DNA from: Nitrospira sp.
GTDB taxonomy: Bacteria > Nitrospirota > Nitrospiria > Nitrospirales > UBA8639
Length of the DNA stretch: 64,000 nucleotides
Assembly (NCBI GenBank): GCA_028819435.1
Contig: JAPPLK010000106.1
Coordinates: 27,329 to 91,328, forward strand
Reading direction: 5' to 3'
The notes beneath the pieces were generated by a model. It worked only from the letters and a program-made list of their open reading frames with translations. It was not told the DNA's origin and searched no databases. Shown here piece after piece: positions 45,097-55,700 of this stretch; positions within the stretch are counted from its first letter, which is position 1, and each line of letters begins with the position of its first letter. A program made the position numbers and the translations under genes.

Positions 45097-45404
45097 AAAA
45101 CTCCTCGTGACTCAAGAAGACTTGAATTACAAGATACACAAAGTATGTATTCTTACACGGATCAGGTGTCGATCTCAAGACTCTTTTTTGGATGAGCAGT
45201 TTGAATGGCGTCGAATGAACTCAGCCGAAACGCGTTCAGTATCATTTATCGTGATCATTTGAAATGAGATGCACTTGGCGTTTGGGCTACCCGTTGGTGT
45301 TCTTCTTCTCGAACGTGCTAGGCTATGCGAAGCGCAGGATGAGCATGGACGCCTGTCATTACCAACAGGTTTCGAATGAGTCGATGAAGGAAGGATGAGT
45401 AAGA

Positions 45405-45818
45405 ATGGTCGAACGAACGTTAGCGATTATTAAACCTGACGCCGTGAAAAAGCGGGTGATCGGCAATGTCATTCAGAGCTATGAAGCTGCGGGGCTTCAC
45501 CCGATTGCCATGAAAATGATGAGTTTATCCAAACCAATAGCCGAAGGATTCTACGCCGTACATCGCGAACGTCCGTTTTTTCACGATCTGACCACGTTCA
45601 TGTCTTCGGGGCCTTCGGTCGTCCTTGTCCTCGAAGGGGAAAACGCAATCCAAGCAAATCGGGACCTTATGGGAGCAACCGATCCTCAAAAAGCAGAGTC
45701 AGGAACGATTCGAGCGGCTCATGGAGCCTCAATCGAGGCCAATGCGGTTCACGGATCGGATTCCCCTGAAACGGCCCGGTTCGAAATAGGATATTTTTTT
45801 CCGGGAATGGATTTGTAA
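45405..45818 (+). CDS. ndk: Nucleoside diphosphate kinase
   Basis: [45 protein letters not shown]. Confidence 0.97.
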   Translation: MVERTLAIIKPDAVKKRVIGNVIQSYEAAGLHPIAMKMMSLSKPIAEGFYAVHRERPFFHDLTTFMSSGPSVVLVLEGENAIQANRDLMGATDPQKAESGTIRAAHGASIEANAVHGSDSPETARFEIGYFFPGMDL

Positions 45819-45877
45819 CCCGGTTGCTGAACGTTGCCGTGCGGGCCGAAGCATAACCCGACGATGTGCAGAACTGC

Positions 45878-45975
45878 CTCTACCTCCCCTTACCCCTCCT
45901 TACAAAGGAGGGGTATAGAGTCGGTATGCCATGTGTTTCCTCCCCTTTGTAAGGGGAGGGCAGGGTGGGGTAGAG
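45878..45975. repeat. CTCTACC-type element, copy 6
   Basis: ctctacctccccttacccctccttacaaaggagggg...cctcccctttgtaaggggagggcagggtggggtagag. Confidence 0.9.
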
Positions 45976-46042
45976 GGCTGGTGTCGGACGACGCTCAGTG
46001 AATCCAATCTGCGATTCCTGAACATTGACAATTCTTCACCCC

Positions 46043-47461
46043 ATGTCGATTCCGCTTTTGTATTTGCGATTCATTGTGATCACCCTGTTTGCTCTCCTGT
46101 TGTTAAGCGGGTGTGTACGGTCCGCAGGTCCGGATTTGCGCGGGCTGGAATTGCGTGACGAGATCGAAAAACTCTCATTGCAACAGGCTCAACGGGCCTT
46201 TCTTCGAGCCGATTATTCGACGACGGTGCAGTTACTGAACCGGTTTTTACGTACGTATCCACAATCATCTCGATCGCTGGAAGTCCGCTGGTGGTTGGCC
46301 CGGGCGTATCAGAAGACGGGCAGGCTGTCTCCTGCCGTCGAACACCTGCGCTTTTTGGCCAACACGCCGACCTGGAACGTGTACCAGACAGATGCCCGAT
46401 ACCGTGCGGCGCAACTTGAGGAACGCCTGGGCAAATCGATGGCGGGTAGGGCCAGAAAAGGAGTTCTGCTCTCTCTCGGCTCCGCCCAAACGCCCGGTTA
46501 CGTGGATCTTGCGCTCTCGACAAGCCAGGAAATCGCAGGTGACACGATTCTTTTGGATGTTCCATGCCGGGTCGATGGAGTCCCCTCGGAAAGCCAGGAA
46601 TCGTTCCTGATTCATGCGATGCGCTCTGCCGTTGAACATATGCATTCTCAGAAGAAAGCCGTCTATCTTGGCGTGACGCTCAGGTGTATGGGACAGTTTG
46701 CCCGGGAACCTGAATCGGACAAATGGAAAGATTGGGCATATGACCCGTCATCGGGAACGTTGCGCCGATCTTCCCATTATTCGTTGAATTTTGGGGATTA
46801 TCAGGCCTTTCTCGTGGATTGGCTCGCACGACTTCATGATCTTCCGCTGACGGGACTGGTGATTCGCAACGCGGAGCCCTTGGGTTTGCATGAAGGGTTC
46901 AACCCTTTGGCCGTTCAGTTATTTGCCCGGGAATTTGGGGTGAGTTTTGATCCGGTTCTCATGTTTGGCGATGACCGGACCATGTTTCAGACGAATTCCG
47001 AGTCAGGCGTTCGCCTTCCGTCCGTGTTCTGGAAATGGGCCGGGTGGAAAGCCCGGGAACGGCTGCGAATCATCCGAAGCCTGGTTCAGACGTTGCGCGT
47101 TCGTCTCCCTCATCTTGAGTTTGGAATGACACTGCAACCTCAAAGCGTGACGGAGCCCATGCGGGGGTTGATTCATTTTGCCGAGGATTGGATCGACGTG
47201 GCACGTGGGCCGTTTGATATGTTTTTGGTAAGGGTCGAAGGATCGGACCAGAAGGTCGTCCATTCAATTTCTCAAGGTTCGTCCCCGGAATCGTCAGAAA
47301 ATAACGATGGCGTTACCGTTGTCGCGGAGATGGCAAAACATCTGGGCAAGCCGGACAAAATCTGGACCATCATGGCCCTCCGGTCCGGTTCCGCATATGG
47401 ACAATCGGCCATGTTACCCAAAGGAGTCGGCCGTATCTATGAGCGTCCTGCCGTTCCTTGA
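46043..47461 (+). CDS. Lipoprotein with TPR-like N-terminus and PgaB-C/GHL13-like region
   Basis: Lipobox LLLLSGC; AQRAFLRADYSTTVQLLNRFLRTYP; FWKWAGWKARERLRIIRSLVQTLR. Confidence 0.65.
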   Translation: MSIPLLYLRFIVITLFALLLLSGCVRSAGPDLRGLELRDEIEKLSLQQAQRAFLRADYSTTVQLLNRFLRTYPQSSRSLEVRWWLARAYQKTGRLSPAVEHLRFLANTPTWNVYQTDARYRAAQLEERLGKSMAGRARKGVLLSLGSAQTPGYVDLALSTSQEIAGDTILLDVPCRVDGVPSESQESFLIHAMRSAVEHMHSQKKAVYLGVTLRCMGQFAREPESDKWKDWAYDPSSGTLRRSSHYSLNFGDYQAFLVDWLARLHDLPLTGLVIRNAEPLGLHEGFNPLAVQLFAREFGVSFDPVLMFGDDRTMFQTNSESGVRLPSVFWKWAGWKARERLRIIRSLVQTLRVRLPHLEFGMTLQPQSVTEPMRGLIHFAEDWIDVARGPFDMFLVRVEGSDQKVVHSISQGSSPESSENNDGVTVVAEMAKHLGKPDKIWTIMALRSGSAYGQSAMLPKGVGRIYERPAVP

Positions 47462-47494
47462 CAAACGGCCGACCCTCATTTAAGAAAACAGGGT

Positions 47495-47523
47495 GGAGGG
47501 CAGGCACAGGGGCCTGCCCCTAC
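47495..47523 (-). repeat. GTAGGGG-headed REP-like hairpin
   Basis: rc: GTAGGGGCAGGCCCCTGTGCCTGCCCTCC. Confidence 0.8.
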
Positions 47524-47547
47524 GAATACGGGCTCTCCTCCCAGGCC

Positions 47548-47608
47548 GTAGGGGACGGCTGGAGCCTGCCCTGAGTGTAGCGATAGCGAAGTCGAAGGGT
47601 GCCGTCCC
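47548..47608 (+). repeat. GTAGGGGACGGC...GCCGTCCC hairpin with CCTGAG...GAAGTCGAAGG element in the loop
   Basis: gtaggggacggctggagcctgccctgagtgtagcgatagcgaagtcgaagggtgccgtccc. Confidence 0.8.
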
Positions 47609-47628
47609 GAATTCGGGGGTTTATTTTC

Positions 47629-48018
47629 ATGCCAATGATTCCTGAAGATTTACGGTATCACAAAGAACATGAATGGGTGCGGCTCGACGGCCAAAAGGTC
47701 ACGTTGGGGATCAGCGACTTTGCGCAAGATGCCTTGGGTGACGTGGTGTTCGTGGATTTGCCGAAAGTCGATACCGAAATGACCGCAAACCAGGAAATCG
47801 GCGAAGTAGAATCGACCAAAGCAACGTCCAACCTGTACTCGCCGGTCGGCGGAAAAATCGTCGAAGTGAACGCCGATTTGCAAGACCATCCCGAATACCT
47901 GAACCAGGATCCCTACGGGAAAGGATGGATCGCCGTGATCGAACTGGCCAATCCCGCGGACGTTGAAGCCTTGATGACGGCCTCGCAGTATGAGGAATTT
48001 CTTTCCTTGCAGAGTTAA
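47629..48018 (+). CDS. gcvH: Glycine cleavage system H protein
   Basis: MPMIPEDLRYHKEHEWVRLDG...EIGEVESTKATSNLYSPVGGKIVEVN. Confidence 0.95.
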   Translation: MPMIPEDLRYHKEHEWVRLDGQKVTLGISDFAQDALGDVVFVDLPKVDTEMTANQEIGEVESTKATSNLYSPVGGKIVEVNADLQDHPEYLNQDPYGKGWIAVIELANPADVEALMTASQYEEFLSLQS

Positions 48019-48054
48019 TTCCCTCCTTAGGAGCCTCTGATTTATTGTTCCTTA

Positions 48055-49458
48055 ATGCCTTCTCCTCGACATATTGCCATTCTTGGCGCCGGTCCCGGTG
48101 GCTACGTGGCGGCTATTCGCGCGGCCCAACTCGGGGCCAGGGTGACGGTTATCGAAAACCGGGCACTGGGCGGTGTGTGCCTGAATTGGGGCTGCATCCC
48201 CAGCAAGGCATTGTTGTCGGTCGTCGAATTGGGCGAAAAATTGAAAAAGGCGCATGAGCTTGGCCTGCAACTTTCTCAGCCTCCGACCTATGTTCCGTCA
48301 CAAATGGTGGAGAGAAAAAACCGGGTCGTGGGTGGACTGGTCAAGGGCATTGCCACGTTGTTGAAACACTGGGGTGTATCACACGTCGAAGGGACTGGGC
48401 GACTGGTGAATGACCGGACACTGCAGGTGTCTCTTGCGGATGGCACTGAAACCTCTATTCAGGCGGATGGCATTATCATCGCGACGGGTTCGTCATCGCC
48501 CGCCCTTCCGATGTTTCCCGTGGATGGACGTGACATCATGACGAGCCAGGAAGCCTTGGAGATACCGCGAGTGCCCGAGCGATTGCTCATCGTCGGCGGA
48601 GGAGTTGAAGGGTGTGAGTTTGCTTCCTTGTACGCCGGGTTGGGTTCGCACGTGACGGTGGTGGAAATGATGTCCCGTTTATTGCCGCTGGAAGATGAAG
48701 AGATTTCGGCGTTTATTGAACGTGAGTTGAAAAAGCGTCACGTGCGAATCATGGCCGGAAATTCGGTGAAGTCCGTTGCAAGGACGGACACGGGAATAAG
48801 CACGGAATTGGCTGACGGAGAACAGTTGGCTTGCGACGCGATCCTGGTCTCGGTGGGCCGTCGCTGTAATACCGACGGAATCGGGTTGAACGAAGTTGGC
48901 GTGAAACTCGGAGACAAAGGGGCGATTGCAGTCAACGATCACCTGGAGACAAACGTGCCTGGGGTGTATGCCGTTGGTGACGTCGTCGGAAAGGCCATGT
49001 TGGCGCACGTCGCGTCGGCGCAGGGTAAAATTGCCGTGGACAACGTCATGGGGAACGTGAAAACCATGAACTATGACGTGGTGCCGGCCGGTATCTTTAC
49101 GCTGCCGGAAATTGGGCGGGTTGGCTTGACCGAAGGGCAAATTCGTGAACGAGGCATTGCCCCCAAAATCGGGCGCTATCGGTATCATGCCTTGGGTAAG
49201 GCCCATGCCGTTGGTGATACCGTGGGTTTGGTGAAAATCCTGGCTGACCCGCAAACGGATCGGGTGCTGGGGGCGCATTTGGTTGGAGCCCATGCGGCGG
49301 ACTTGGTCCATGAAGCGGCACTGGCCATGCAGTTGAATGCCAAAGCCCGGGACGTGGCCGATATGATTCATGCCCATCCCACTCACGCCGAAGCCTTGAT
49401 GGAGTCATTTGAGGACGTCGAAGGCATGGCGATTCACCAAGCCAGGAAACGGTCCTGA
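48055..49458 (+). CDS. lpdA: Dihydrolipoyl dehydrogenase
   Basis: IAILGAGPGGYVAAIRAAQLGARVTVIENRALGGVCLNWGCIPSKALL. Confidence 0.95.
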   Translation: MPSPRHIAILGAGPGGYVAAIRAAQLGARVTVIENRALGGVCLNWGCIPSKALLSVVELGEKLKKAHELGLQLSQPPTYVPSQMVERKNRVVGGLVKGIATLLKHWGVSHVEGTGRLVNDRTLQVSLADGTETSIQADGIIIATGSSSPALPMFPVDGRDIMTSQEALEIPRVPERLLIVGGGVEGCEFASLYAGLGSHVTVVEMMSRLLPLEDEEISAFIERELKKRHVRIMAGNSVKSVARTDTGISTELADGEQLACDAILVSVGRRCNTDGIGLNEVGVKLGDKGAIAVNDHLETNVPGVYAVGDVVGKAMLAHVASAQGKIAVDNVMGNVKTMNYDVVPAGIFTLPEIGRVGLTEGQIRERGIAPKIGRYRYHALGKAHAVGDTVGLVKILADPQTDRVLGAHLVGAHAADLVHEAALAMQLNAKARDVADMIHAHPTHAEALMESFEDVEGMAIHQARKRS

Positions 49459-49886
49459 TGACGGGGTGGTCGATCAGAAAATATCCGACGGTATTCTCAT
49501 TCGGAGTCAAACTCCTGCTTCTTTCCGGGGCCATGGGGGTTCTGTCTTTTGTGGGTTTACTGGAAAGTCCGTCCCAACCTGCTCCATCCGATGCCTTGTC
49601 CGTGCAGCAGGCTGATGCGTCGACGGGAGATTCTTCCCAATCGTCACCCGTGAGAGTTGCGGACGTTGGTCGCGTTGACATGAATCGCGGTTCGGCTGAA
49701 GACTTACTTCATCTGCCGGGAATCGGGCCGGTGCTGGCTGAGCGCATCATCCGGTATCGCCGGGAGCATGGAAAGTTCGGCTCCATTCGTGATATTCAAA
49801 ACGTAAAAGGCATTGGCGAGAAACGGCTTGCGCAACTCGAGCCGTATATCCATATTGATGACCAAGCTCTTTCGCCCGACAAATAA
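49458..49886 (+). CDS. ComEA-type helix-hairpin-helix protein
   Basis: VDMNRGSAEDLLHLPGIGPVLAERIIRYRREHGKFGSIRDIQNVKGIGEKRLAQLEPYI. Confidence 0.88.
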   Translation: MTGWSIRKYPTVFSFGVKLLLLSGAMGVLSFVGLLESPSQPAPSDALSVQQADASTGDSSQSSPVRVADVGRVDMNRGSAEDLLHLPGIGPVLAERIIRYRREHGKFGSIRDIQNVKGIGEKRLAQLEPYIHIDDQALSPDK

Positions 49887-49913
49887 CACGTTGTTGCAGG
49901 GCACCGGAATCTG

Positions 49914-51137
49914 ATGTCAGATCGGGAATTGAAACGGCAGCTTGACCTGATTACGCGTGGCACCGTTGAGGTGATCCAACAGCGTGAGCTTGAGGACCGT
50001 CTCAAATTGTCGCTCAAGGAGGGGAGGCCCTTGCGGGTGAAGGCCGGGTTCGATCCCACCGCGCCGGACCTCCATCTCGGACATATCGTGCTCATCCAGA
50101 AACTCAGACATTTTCAGGAACTCGGGCATGAGGCGATCTTTTTGATTGGGGATTTTACCGGCATGATCGGTGATCCGACCGGGGTCTCCGAAACGAGGAA
50201 AGTGTTGAGCAAGGAACGGGTCCTGGCCAACGCCAAGACCTATGAGCGGCAGATTTTCAAGACGCTGGACGCCAAAAAGACGCGCGTGGAATTCAACAGT
50301 CGCTGGATGCAGGACATGCGGGCACAGGACGTCATCGAATTATGTTCGCATTATAATTTGGCGCGCATGTTGGAACGGGACGACTTTTCCAAACGTTACC
50401 GGGAGCAGAAACCCATCGGCGTTCATGAATTTTTATATCCGCTGGTCCAGGGGTATGATTCCGTGGCGCTCGAGGCTGACGTCGAACTGGGCGGCACCGA
50501 TCAGACGTTCAATTTGCTCGTTGGACGCGATCTCCAGCGCAATTGGGGCCAGGTCCCCCAAGTGGTCATCACGATGCCGCTCCTGGAAGGGACGGACGGC
50601 GTGCGAAAGATGAGCAAGAGTTTCGGAAACTTCATCGCCTTGGAAGACGAACCCTCGGACATGTTCGGCAAGATCATGTCGATCAGCGACGACCTGATGT
50701 TCCGGTACTATGAACTGCTGACCTCCGAAGACCTTGGTGCGGTCAAGCAACGCCATCCCAAGGAGGCGAAGCTGGACTTGGCGGGAGCCATGGTGTCCCG
50801 GTATCACGGCGAGGAGGCCGCACGACAAGCCAAGGAGGACTTTGAGCAGAAGTTTCGCAAGCGGGGATTTCCCGAGCAGCCCGACGTGACAGTCACGCTG
50901 ACGGCGGCGGATTTTTCAGACCCGGGAAGCCCTTCGATCGGGCTGGTGGATCTCCTCATGCGAACGGGCTTGTTGCCCAGCAAGGCGGAAGTGCGTCGCT
51001 TGATCGCGCAAGGCGCCGTTACGATCAACCAGGAACGCTGTCAGGAGGGCAATGCGGTTTTGCCGTTGCAGTCGAACGAGTCATATCAAGTAAAAATCGG
51101 CAAACGGAAATATGCGCTGGTACAGGTCCGGCTATAG
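49914..51137 (+). CDS. tyrS: Tyrosyl-tRNA synthetase
   Basis: [49 protein letters not shown]. Confidence 0.97.
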   Translation: MSDRELKRQLDLITRGTVEVIQQRELEDRLKLSLKEGRPLRVKAGFDPTAPDLHLGHIVLIQKLRHFQELGHEAIFLIGDFTGMIGDPTGVSETRKVLSKERVLANAKTYERQIFKTLDAKKTRVEFNSRWMQDMRAQDVIELCSHYNLARMLERDDFSKRYREQKPIGVHEFLYPLVQGYDSVALEADVELGGTDQTFNLLVGRDLQRNWGQVPQVVITMPLLEGTDGVRKMSKSFGNFIALEDEPSDMFGKIMSISDDLMFRYYELLTSEDLGAVKQRHPKEAKLDLAGAMVSRYHGEEAARQAKEDFEQKFRKRGFPEQPDVTVTLTAADFSDPGSPSIGLVDLLMRTGLLPSKAEVRRLIAQGAVTINQERCQEGNAVLPLQSNESYQVKIGKRKYALVQVRL

Positions 51138-51161
51138 GGGCGACCGGCCAGTCGCCCCTAC
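51134..51161. repeat. ATAGGGGCGACCGG/CCAGTCGCCCCTAC hairpin overlapping the tyrS stop codon
   Basis: atagGGGCGACCGGCCAGTCGCCCctac. Confidence 0.8.
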
Positions 51162-51177
51162 GAACGCCAAGCAGTCA

Positions 51178-51213
51178 CCCTCACCCCAGCCCTCTCCCGT
51201 CAAGGGAGAGGGA
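51178..51213. repeat. CCCTCACCCCAGCCCTCTCCC-type repeat hairpin
   Basis: ccctcaccccagccctctcccgtcaagggagagggagg. Confidence 0.6.
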
Positions 51214-51275
51214 GGAGATCAGCTTGACTTGCTTTCCGAGCCCTGCCTAGAATGAATTCCCTTCAATGACTGCGA

Positions 51276-51350
51276 GCGGGTGTAGCGCAGTGGTAGCGCA
51301 TCGGCTTCCCAAGCCGTTGGTCGGGAGTTCGAATCTCCTCACCCGCTCCA
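51276..51350 (+). tRNA. tRNA-Gly(CCC), encoded CCA
   Basis: Folded by hand: acceptor GCGGGTG/CACCCGC, D arm GCGC/GCGC, anticodon loop TTCCCAA, T loop TTCGAAT, 3' TCCA. Confidence 0.95.
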
Positions 51351-51486
51351 ACTCTTTCCCACCAACTTTAATCAAATTTTCAAACAGAGCGTAACAAGGG
51401 ACTACCTACCGTTTGCCGATGGTTTCGGAAAGGCGGTATCATAGAGGCACCGCATTCGAGACACGTGGTTTTTTTATAGGAGAATT

Positions 51487-52710
51487 ATGGAACGGTCGAT
51501 CAAATTATTCTTGAGGAGTCTTCTGCTTCCGCTGGTTGGGTTGACTGCCTGCCAACAGGAGGGAGGTCCGCCGCCTGCGCCGCCGACCCCTGAAGTGAAG
51601 GTCATGACCATTGTCGCCAAGACCATCCCCGATGAAGTGGAATTCATTGGTCAGACTCAGTCTTTCCGTCCGGTCGAGATTCGGTCGCAGGTCACGGGCA
51701 TGATCAGGAAAGTCTTTTTTGTCGAAGGTCGTGACGTGAAAAAAGGCGAGAAGCTGTACCTGATCGATCCCGTACCTTTTAAGGCGTCGGTCGCCAGTGC
51801 CAAGGGTCGAGTCGGGCAGGCTCTCGCTCGATTGGCACAGGCGCGCGCGGAGTTGGCGCGGGTCAGACCGTTGCTGGCCGAGCAAGCCGTGAGCCAAAAA
51901 GACGTCGATGACGCCATTGCAGAAAAACTTGGAGCGGAAGCCGCGCTGGTGACGGCAAAGGGCGATTGGGAAAAAGCGACGTTCGATCTGAAGAACACGC
52001 TCATTGTTGCGCCGGTGGCGGGACGACCCGAGCGAAGCCGATTGTATGAGGGACGTCTGGTTTCGGCTCAAACCGACCTGCTCACGAGCATCCACCAAAT
52101 GGATCCGATGTACGTCAACGTCAATATACCGGAAAGTTACATTCTGCGGCGGCAACGGGAATTAGCCGCCCATCGCGTGGAACGGCCCGATCTGTTTCAA
52201 CTGAAAGGGATGATGATCATGGCTGACGGAACCACCTATCCACACGAAGGCACTATGGATTTTGCGGGGATACAATTTCGCTCCGAAACGGACTCCCTCT
52301 CGGCACGCTTCAAATTTCCCAATACGCGCCAGCGCATGTTTCCCGGAGACCGGGACAACCGTCCTCTCTATTCTCTCTTTCCGGGACAGTTCGTCAAAAT
52401 TCGGGTTCGGGGGTACATGCGAAAAGACGCGATATTGGTTCCCCAGCGGGCCGTCCAGCAAGGCCCCAAAGGTCTCTTTGTGTACGTCGTGAACGGCGAA
52501 GACAAGGTGGAATTCCGCGCGGTCACGGCCAGCTCCTGGCATGGCCAGGAATGGCTCATTGAAGATGGGGTTCACGCAGGAGACCGGGTTGTCGTCGAAG
52601 GGTTCCATCGTATTCGACCCGGAGCGCACGTCAAATCCATGCCCTATCAGCCGGTGTCCTCACCTTCGGATGCCCCTGATTCTGAGCCAGCCCCGCGAGA
52701 GAAAGCGTGA
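51487..52710 (+). CDS. RND efflux periplasmic adaptor lipoprotein
   Basis: Lipobox LVGLTAC; VEIRSQVTGMIRKVFFVEGRDVKKGEKLYLIDPVPF. Confidence 0.93.
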   Translation: MERSIKLFLRSLLLPLVGLTACQQEGGPPPAPPTPEVKVMTIVAKTIPDEVEFIGQTQSFRPVEIRSQVTGMIRKVFFVEGRDVKKGEKLYLIDPVPFKASVASAKGRVGQALARLAQARAELARVRPLLAEQAVSQKDVDDAIAEKLGAEAALVTAKGDWEKATFDLKNTLIVAPVAGRPERSRLYEGRLVSAQTDLLTSIHQMDPMYVNVNIPESYILRRQRELAAHRVERPDLFQLKGMMIMADGTTYPHEGTMDFAGIQFRSETDSLSARFKFPNTRQRMFPGDRDNRPLYSLFPGQFVKIRVRGYMRKDAILVPQRAVQQGPKGLFVYVVNGEDKVEFRAVTASSWHGQEWLIEDGVHAGDRVVVEGFHRIRPGAHVKSMPYQPVSSPSDAPDSEPAPREKA

Positions 52711-55700
52711 GTGCCCATTTTTTTATCGACCGTCCCATCTTTGCGTCGGTGTTGTCGATCATCATCGTCGTGGTCGGCCTTGGGTCATTACGGATTTTGC
52801 CCGTCGCGCAGTTTCCGCAGATCACGCCGCCGATGGTGCAAATCGACGCGGACTATCCCGGTGCCAGCGCCGAGGTCGTGGCCGAATCCGTCGCACGGCC
52901 GATAGAAGTCCAACTTCCGGGAATCGACAACCTGCTGTATTACGATTCCACAAGTACCAACGACGGTCACATGACCATGCGACTCACGTTTGAAATCGGG
53001 ACGGACGTGGATATCGCCCAGGTCCAAACGCAAAACCGGCAACGGCTCGCCGAACCACAATTGCCGGATGAAGTCATTCGCCAGGGTATCACGGTCAAAA
53101 AGACTTCACCGAGTCTTCTGGCGGTCGTGGCGTTGAGTTCCTCCGATCCCAAACATGACACGGTGTTTCTTTCCAATTATGCCGTGTTGCGAATGATCGA
53201 TAGCCTCAAACGATTGCCCGGAGTGGGAGACGCCTTCGTGTACGGCGAGCAAAATTACGCCATGCGCGTCATTCTCGATCCCATTCGCATGGCCCAGCTC
53301 GATCTCACGCCAACGGATATTGCAAACGTCGTTCGTGAGCAAAATCGCGATTTTCCGGCCGGACGCGTTGGTCGGGAACCCGCGCCTCAAGGGACTCAAC
53401 TGACCATTCCGATTATCACACAAGGCCGTATGAGCGACGTCGAGGACTTCGAGAACATGATCGTTCGAGCCTATCCCGACGGCTCCATGGTCTATTTGCG
53501 AGACGTCGCCCGCGTCGAACTGGGAGCGCAATCCTACAACCTTCAAGCACGATGGAACAGCAGACCCAATACGTTTCTCCTCACGTTTCTTTCTCCGGGG
53601 GCGAACGCGCTGGACACGGTGAACCGGGTTAAAAAGGAGATGGAACGACTCGCCCGGCAGTTCCCCGCGGGCGTGTCCTACGATATTCCCTATAACACGA
53701 CGAAATTCATCGAGATCTCCATCAGGGAAGTGGTGAAAACCCTCATGGAAGCGATGGCGCTGGTGATTTTGGTCGTGTTCCTGTTTTTGCAAAGCTGGCG
53801 TGCGACGCTCATTCCGGCCGTCGCCGTTCCGGTTTCCCTGATCGGCACGTTTGCCGGATTGGCGGTTTTGGATTTTTCAATCAACACGTTGACCCTGTTC
53901 GGCATGGTCCTGGCCATAGGCATTGTGGTCGATGACGCCATTATCGTCGTGGAAAACGTTGAACGACACATGACCAAAGGCGGCCTGTCAAGAAGAGACG
54001 CCGTCAAGCAGGCCATGACCGAAGTGACGGGACCGGTGATCGCGAGTGTACTCGTCCTGTCCGCGGTGTTTGTGCCCGTTGGATTTCTCGGAGGAATCAC
54101 GGGTGAATTGTACAAACAATTTGCGGTCACCATTGCGCTGTCCGTGATCATCTCCGGGCTCGTGGCGCTGACGTTGAGTCCCGCCCTCTGCGCCACGGTG
54201 TTAAAATCCGGTCATCGCCACGCCAGGGGGAGGTGGAGGTTGTTCAACCAATCGTTCGATTGGACGCAAAATTTCTACGTCGGCACGGTGAGACGCATCC
54301 TGCCGCGTCCAGGCATGTTTTTCGGCATGTTTGCCGTGCTCGTATTCTGCGCGTGGGGATTATTTCAGAACGTCCCTGAAAGTTTCCTCCCGGATGAAGA
54401 TCAGGGCTACTTCATCACCATCGTTCAACTGCCCGACGGCGCGTCAAAAGAGCGAACGCTCAAAGTGGTTGAAAAAGTCGAGCGGTACTTTCAGGCGGTC
54501 CCCGAGGTGCATTCAACCGATACGCTGGTTGGCCAAAACTTTGTGTTCAATACCCGTGGCACGAATCAAGCCACGATGTTTATACCCCTCCACCCTTGGG
54601 ACAAACGTCCGGAAGCCCGCCAACGGGCCCAGTCTTTGATCGGGGCCGCCTTTCAAAAATTTGCCGAAATCCCCGAAGCCCTGGTTTTGGCGTTCAATCC
54701 TCCGGCTATCATGGGATTGGGCGCTACCGGCGGCTTTTCACTCCAGCTCCAGGACCCCAGTGGGGGCGATTTCGCCGAGTTTGCCGAGGTCGCGCAGGAA
54801 TTCGTGACAAAAGCCATACAGCATCCTGCTATCGCTTTTGCGGGTACCAGTTTTCGCGTCAGTGCTTCCCGACTGTATGCCCACGTGGACCGTGATCACG
54901 CCAAAGCTCTCGGTGTCCCGATTTCCGACGTGTTCGATACCATGCAGGCCTACTTTGGAAACTTCTATATCAATGATTTCGTCAAATTCGGCCGCGTGTA
55001 TCGAGTCCAGACGGAAGCGCCCCCTCAATACCGTTCGACGCCGGAAGATATCAGCAAGATCTACATTCGCGCGCAGAACGGACCGGAAAGCAGCATGATC
55101 CCGTTGAGTACGGTGGTGACGACCGAATTTACCAGCGGTCCCGACCCGGTCACCCATTTCAACGGCTTCAACACGGCACTTGTGTTGGGAGGCGCGGCGC
55201 CGGGCTTCAGCTCGGGAGAAGCGCTCGCTGTACTGGACCAAGTGGCGAATGAAGTGTTGGTTCCACGGGGGTATACGATTGACTGGAGTGGCATGTCTTT
55301 TCAGGAACGGTATGCGGGAGGACAAACCGGCATCGTGTTCGGCTTTGCACTCCTCATGGTTTTCCTGGTGTTGGCCGCTCTATACGAAAGCTGGTCCGTT
55401 CCGTTTGCAGTACTCTTTGCGGTCCCGTTCGGCGTGCTCGGCGCACTGAGCGCCGTGTGGGTGCGGGGCCTGGACAATGACATCTACTTTCAAATCGGAT
55501 TAGTGACGTTGATCGGCCTGGCCGCCAAGAATGCCATTTTGATCGTCGAATTTGCCAATAAACTCTACGAAGGCGGGCGCTCCCTGCCGGACGCGGCGCT
55601 CGAAGCGGCACGCCTGCGGTTTCGACCCATCGTGATGACGTCAATGGCGTTTATCCTGGGAGTGGTGCCTCTCGTGGTCGCTTCGGGAGCCGGCGCGGCG

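Noticed and set aside
48679-49386. 235-aa minus ORF
   Set aside because: Antisense shadow of lpdA
51276-51350. tRNA-Gly as attachment site of an integrated island
   Set aside because: No integrase, no partial tRNA duplication seen, and the downstream RND operon looks chromosomal
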